Source: DASYML01 sp034665545
GTDB taxonomy: Bacteria > Acidobacteriota > Blastocatellia > Pyrinomonadales > Pyrinomonadaceae
Direction: 5' to 3'
NCBI GenBank assembly: GCA_034665545.1
Contig: JAXDFO010000003.1
Location: 1-15,399 of the forward strand
Length of the DNA stretch: 15,399 bases
This document shows, piece by piece, positions 15,200 to 15,399 of this stretch. A model generated the notes under the pieces. It was not told the origin of the DNA, ran no database searches, and was given only the letters and a program-made list of their open reading frames with translations. The position numbers were made by a program, and so were the translations under genes. The number at the start of each line of letters is the position of its first letter. Position 1 is the first letter of the stretch.

Positions 15200-15399
15200 A
15201 TGGAGATTGAATACACGGGCCGTCACGTGGATGTGACCCCGGCCCTGCGTGCCCACGTCGAGGACCATTTCAAGAAACTCGATTACATTTTCGATGGAAC
15301 GACCGCCAACGCTCACGTCATTATGGAGGTGGAGAAGAATCGTCAGAAGGGCGAAATACTGCTCCACTGGCGCGACCACACGCTGACCGCCACAGACAT
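15200..15399 (+). CDS. hpf: ribosome hibernation promoting factor HPF/RaiA family, 3' end missing
   Basis: The first 66 codons of a ribosome hibernation factor; the gene continues beyond the right edge. It begins MEIEYTGRHVDVTPALRAHVEDHFKKL in family style: an N-terminal strand (IEYTGRHV), a helix that starts TPALRAHVE, the KKLDYIF turn, and a strand pair with ANAHVIMEVEKNRQKGEILLHW. These proteins bind the 30S decoding region of idle ribosomes, protect them and (in long forms) promote 100S dimers. Whether this is the long or the short form cannot be seen. Position directly after rpoN matches the known rpoN-hpf linkage. The ATG is supported by a strong AGGAGGG upstream. Confidence 0.93.
   Translation, partial: MEIEYTGRHVDVTPALRAHVEDHFKKLDYIFDGTTANAHVIMEVEKNRQKGEILLHWRDHTLTATD

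Noticed and set aside
1..15399. AvaII-type GGWCC words (TGGTCCA/TGGACCA) appearing often
   Set aside because: They are scattered within coding regions and the number looks near what base composition predicts; no spacing or orientation pattern was seen.

Overview
All twelve protein genes in this window lie on the + strand, in a GC-rich (roughly 60 %), tightly packed bacterial chromosome segment. The content is core housekeeping with no mobile elements, phage genes, RNA genes or CRISPR arrays that I can see. LPS export genes (lptC/A-like, lptB) point to a diderm. Ribonuclease J, a PilZ protein, sigma-54, frequent TTG/GTG starts and sparse Shine-Dalgarno sites fit Acidobacteriota (perhaps Blastocatellia), but this placement is inference from gene content and style, not from a marker search.

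Layout. (1) Positions 1-249 hold the 3' part of, or a complete, small unknown helical protein. A sigma-70-like promoter (354-383) leads into ftsY (SRP receptor), followed 14 nt later by ribD (riboflavin synthesis). (2) An intergenic inverted-repeat element (2936-3025) precedes rsmA (16S rRNA dimethyltransferase). (3) An extended -10 promoter (3943-3951) and a 5'-UTR hairpin precede rnj (RNase J). Downstream with mostly short gaps or overlaps come an ACT-domain protein, a short-chain dehydrogenase, uppP (undecaprenyl-diphosphatase), a small PilZ protein, recJ, a 779-residue LptC-LptA-type fusion and lptB. (4) A promoter at 13361-13390 leads into rpoN (sigma-54), then an inverted repeat with a T-run and the start of hpf/raiA, which runs off the right edge.

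Functionally the segment combines membrane protein targeting (FtsY), RNA metabolism and ribosome maturation or hibernation (RsmA, RNase J, HPF), envelope biogenesis (UppP recycles the undecaprenyl carrier; the Lpt proteins move LPS across the periplasm), DNA repair (RecJ) and sigma-54 transcription. The order lpt genes - rpoN - hpf is the one known from Proteobacteria and recurs here.

I found no clearly new multi-gene system. The points most worth a second look are: a RibD deaminase site in which the first zinc cysteine is histidine (2059-2061); the very large one-polypeptide LptC/LptA bridge; a hairpin between promoter and start of the RNase J gene; palindromic and tandem-repeat intergenic elements; and a PilZ protein with degenerate c-di-GMP motifs placed 1 nt ahead of recJ.
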